From: Nitriliruptoraceae bacterium | Lineage (GTDB): Bacteria; Actinomycetota; Nitriliruptoria; Nitriliruptorales; Nitriliruptoraceae | Direction of reading: 5' to 3' | Length of the DNA: 7,244 nucleotides | Assembly: GCA_007121975.1 (NCBI GenBank) | Contig: SKJO01000150.1 | Coordinates: 1-7,244, forward strand | Part shown: positions 6,046 to 7,244 of the stretch, piece by piece | How positions within the stretch are numbered: position 1 is the stretch's first letter | Layout: each line of letters begins with the position of its first letter | Notes under the pieces: generated by a model | Databases searched by the model: none | What the model was told of the DNA's origin: nothing | What the model saw: the letters and a program-made list of their open reading frames with translations, nothing else | Position numbers and translations under genes: made by a program

Positions 6046-6807
6046 ATGTCCACCACGGTCGTGAAGCTCGTGATCGGCGCCACCGGTGCGGTGGGCCGGG
6101 CCACCTCCCGCCGGCTTGCCGGCAGCGGCGACACCATCGTGCTCACCGGGCGGGACCTGGCGGCCACCACCGCGCTGGCCGACGAGCTCGGCGGGACGCA
6201 GGCCGGTGTGCACGCCCGCTCCGTCGATGCACGTGACCTCGCCGCGGTCGCAGCGCTCATCGACGGCGTCGTCGCCGATCACGGCCGCCTCGACGGGGTC
6301 GCCAACCTCGCCGGCTCGCTGCTGCTCAAGCCGGCCCATCTGACCACCGGAGACGAGTGGGCGGACACGATCGCAACCAACCTGACCTCGGCGTTCGCGG
6401 TCGTGCGCGCCGCGGCGCCGGCGATGCGCCGGGCCGGCGGATCGATCGTGCTGGTGTCGTCGGCCGCCGCACAGACCGGCATCGCCAACCACGAGGCGAT
6501 CGCCGCCGCCAAGGCCGGCGTGATCGGCCTGGCCCGCTCGGCCGCCGCCACCTACGGCGCGCGCGGGGTGCGCGTGAACGTCGTGGCCCCGGGGCTGGTC
6601 GCCGCGAACATGACCGAGAAGCTGGTGGCCAACCCGGCCCAGGCCGAGGCCAGCCGGGCGATGCACGTGCTCGGCCGGCTCGGCGATCCCGATGACGTCG
6701 CCGCGGCGGTGAGCTGGCTGCTCGACCCCGGCAACGACTGGATCACCGGTCAGGTGCTCGGGGTGGACGGGGGGCTGGGTCAGGTCCGCACGCGGCCCAA
6801 GGGCTGA
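6046..6807 (+). CDS. SDR-family protein lacking the catalytic tyrosine
   Basis: A 253-aa classical-length SDR fold. The start is ATG 6046, five bases after GGAG (6037-6040). The frame stays open upstream to 5854, but that part lies over the previous gene and reads as shadow sequence. The Rossmann loop is IGATGAVG (10-17) instead of TGxxxGxG, with Thr replaced by Ile and the second Gly by Ala. Other landmarks are NLAG (87-90, normally NNAG), Asn112 (NLTSAF), Ser139 (LVSSAA), PG (182-183) and the C-terminal ITGQVLGVDGGLG. The YxxxK motif reads IAAAK: Lys156 is present but position 152 is Ile, so the proton-donating Tyr is missing. The flanking sequence (ANHEAIAAAKAGVIGLARSAA) looks well preserved, suggesting a subfamily trait rather than decay. 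It may be a non-catalytic partner, a binding protein, or an enzyme with another proton donor. One base separates it from the preceding SDR stop, so translational coupling is likely. Confidence 0.87.
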   Translation: MSTTVVKLVIGATGAVGRATSRRLAGSGDTIVLTGRDLAATTALADELGGTQAGVHARSVDARDLAAVAALIDGVVADHGRLDGVANLAGSLLLKPAHLTTGDEWADTIATNLTSAFAVVRAAAPAMRRAGGSIVLVSSAAAQTGIANHEAIAAAKAGVIGLARSAAATYGARGVRVNVVAPGLVAANMTEKLVANPAQAEASRAMHVLGRLGDPDDVAAAVSWLLDPGNDWITGQVLGVDGGLGQVRTRPKG

Positions 6808-6830
6808 GGGCCGGGTCCCGACGCCGGCTC
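6808..6830 (+). terminator. Candidate terminator after the SDR pair
   Basis: GGGCCGG (6808-6814) pairs with CCGGCTC (6824-6830) over a 9-base loop, with one G-U pair, immediately after the SDR stop codon. No T-tract follows. The position is good for a terminator, but a 7-bp stem is not unusual at this GC content. Confidence 0.35.
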
Positions 6831-6846
6831 GTCGCAGCTCGTCGCG
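6827..6846 (+). repeat. Two-copy 10-base tandem repeat
   Basis: GCTCGTCGCA (6827-6836) is followed directly by GCTCGTCGCG (6837-6846), nine of ten bases identical. The pair is flanked by two copies of CGGGTCCCG (6812-6820 and 6845-6853). It lies in the 136-base gap ahead of the DUF3467 gene. A regulatory role is unproven. Confidence 0.4.
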
Positions 6847-6874
6847 GGTCCCGTCTGGCCCCGTCCCCGGCCGT

Positions 6875-6922
6875 CGGCCCACCGGTAGCCTCGTGACGCA
6901 CCCCCGGCCCACTGCGGCCCAC
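6875..6922 (+). repeat. Three helically phased copies of CGGCCCAC around the DUF3467 promoter
   Basis: CGGCCCAC occurs exactly at 6875-6882, 6905-6912 and 6915-6922. The start-to-start distances are 30 and 10 bases, so all three face about the same side of the DNA helix. The first sits just upstream of the TAGCCT box and the other two just past the predicted transcription start, an arrangement that would suit a repressor operator. This is inference; short GC-rich words recur easily in such DNA. Confidence 0.35.
6886..6891 (+). promoter_or_regulatory. Possible -10 box for the DUF3467 gene
   Basis: TAGCCT fits TANNNT and would start transcription near 6898, giving a leader of about 45 bases. 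The same hexamer precedes the tRNA gene at 2746-2751. No -35 consensus is visible. Confidence 0.4.
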
Positions 6923-6943
6923 CCCTTCTGCCCTGGAGTCCCC

Positions 6944-7243
6944 ATGAGCGACGACGCCACCCAGTCACCGCAACCCCGTCCCAGCCAGCAGGTCAAGGTG
7001 GTCCTGCCCGACGACCTCAAGCACGGCGAGTACGCCAACTTCCTCGTCGTGTCGCACTCCCCCCACGAGTTCACGCTGGACTTCTGCCAGCTGCTGCCCA
7101 GCGGCGAGCAGGGCAAGGTCAATGCCGACGTCGTGTCGCGGGTACGGATCCCGCCGACGCTGGTGGGACGGGTGCTCAACGCGCTCAACACCAACCTCGC
7201 CAACTACGAGGAGCGCTTCGGCCAGGTCAAGGCACTGGGATGA
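6944..7243 (+). CDS. DUF3467 domain protein
   Basis: A complete 99-aa protein. It starts at ATG 6944 with GGAG (6935-6938) five bases upstream and ends in TGA just before the window edge. After a flexible Pro/Gln/Ser-rich tail (residues 1-16) comes the family core: HGEYANFLVVSHSPHEFTLDF (27-47, key residues Tyr30, Ala31, Asn32, His38, Ser39, Phe43, Asp46) and, after a short loop, SRVRIPP (65-71) and a helix ending in NLANYEERFG (84-93). I recognise these as DUF3467 hallmarks. The family's function is unknown to me. There is no signal peptide, membrane segment or Cys cluster, so it should be a small cytosolic protein. It appears to have its own promoter rather than being part of the SDR operon. 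Confidence 0.85.
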   Translation: MSDDATQSPQPRPSQQVKVVLPDDLKHGEYANFLVVSHSPHEFTLDFCQLLPSGEQGKVNADVVSRVRIPPTLVGRVLNALNTNLANYEERFGQVKALG

Positions 7244-7244
7244 G

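Noticed and set aside
5022..7203. Two long minus-strand open frames (5022-6260 and 5821-7203)
   Set aside because: They lie opposite the SDR and DUF3467 genes, which have recognisable motifs and SD sites. The antisense products are compositionally biased and no motif was recognised.
1..7244. Search for mobile elements, attachment sites next to the tRNA, CRISPR arrays, toxin-antitoxin or defence genes
   Set aside because: None seen. No repeat of the tRNA 3' end, no integrase and no spaced palindromic repeats; composition is even throughout.

Overview
This window is very GC-rich (low-to-mid 70s percent by eye). Its genes are packed tightly, GTG starts are frequent, Shine-Dalgarno (SD) sites are strong and the tRNA lacks an encoded CCA end. 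These traits, together with a conserved Nif3 / zinc-ribbon gene pair and an actinobacterial-type GlgP, point to an actinobacterium. A deep-branching class such as Nitriliruptoria is possible, but I cannot place it securely by eye. It reads as chromosomal housekeeping sequence. I see no transposase, integrase, phage gene, CRISPR array or resistance gene.

Layout. (1) 1-773 (+): the 3' part of a membrane-anchored GGDEF-domain protein with a degenerate GSDEI signature. (2) 792-2650 (-): a convergent two-gene operon of a Nif3/DUF34 metal-binding protein with a PII-like insert, followed by a coiled-coil C4 zinc-ribbon protein (CdsZ type). The two convergent stop codons both lie in one 9-bp-stem hairpin. 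(3) 2651-2762: a divergent promoter region. (4) 2763-2836 (+): tRNA-Val(UAC). (5) 2893-4989 (+): a compact alpha-glucan/glycogen phosphorylase. (6) 5001-5045: a 14-bp-stem hairpin whose 3' arm contains the ribosome binding site of the next gene. (7) 5049-6807 (+): two short-chain dehydrogenase/reductase (SDR) genes one base apart. The first is DHRS12-like with a complete Ser/Tyr/Lys set; the second lacks the catalytic tyrosine. (8) 6808-6943: an intergenic region with a candidate terminator, phased short repeats and a TAGCCT -10 box. (9) 6944-7243 (+): a complete DUF3467 protein.

How they may work together. Nif3 and the zinc-ribbon protein are clearly co-transcribed and probably translationally coupled. 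The phosphorylase releases glucose-1-phosphate from storage glucan. The SDR pair follows it after 59 bases, but the hairpin in that gap means it may be separately controlled. The tight spacing of the SDR pair and the missing tyrosine in the second member suggest a possible catalytic/non-catalytic SDR pair, which is inference only. I found no convincing undescribed multi-gene defence or mobile system. The most interesting signals are the SD-masking hairpin at 5001-5045, the tyrosine-less SDR, and the repeat-rich leader of the DUF3467 gene.
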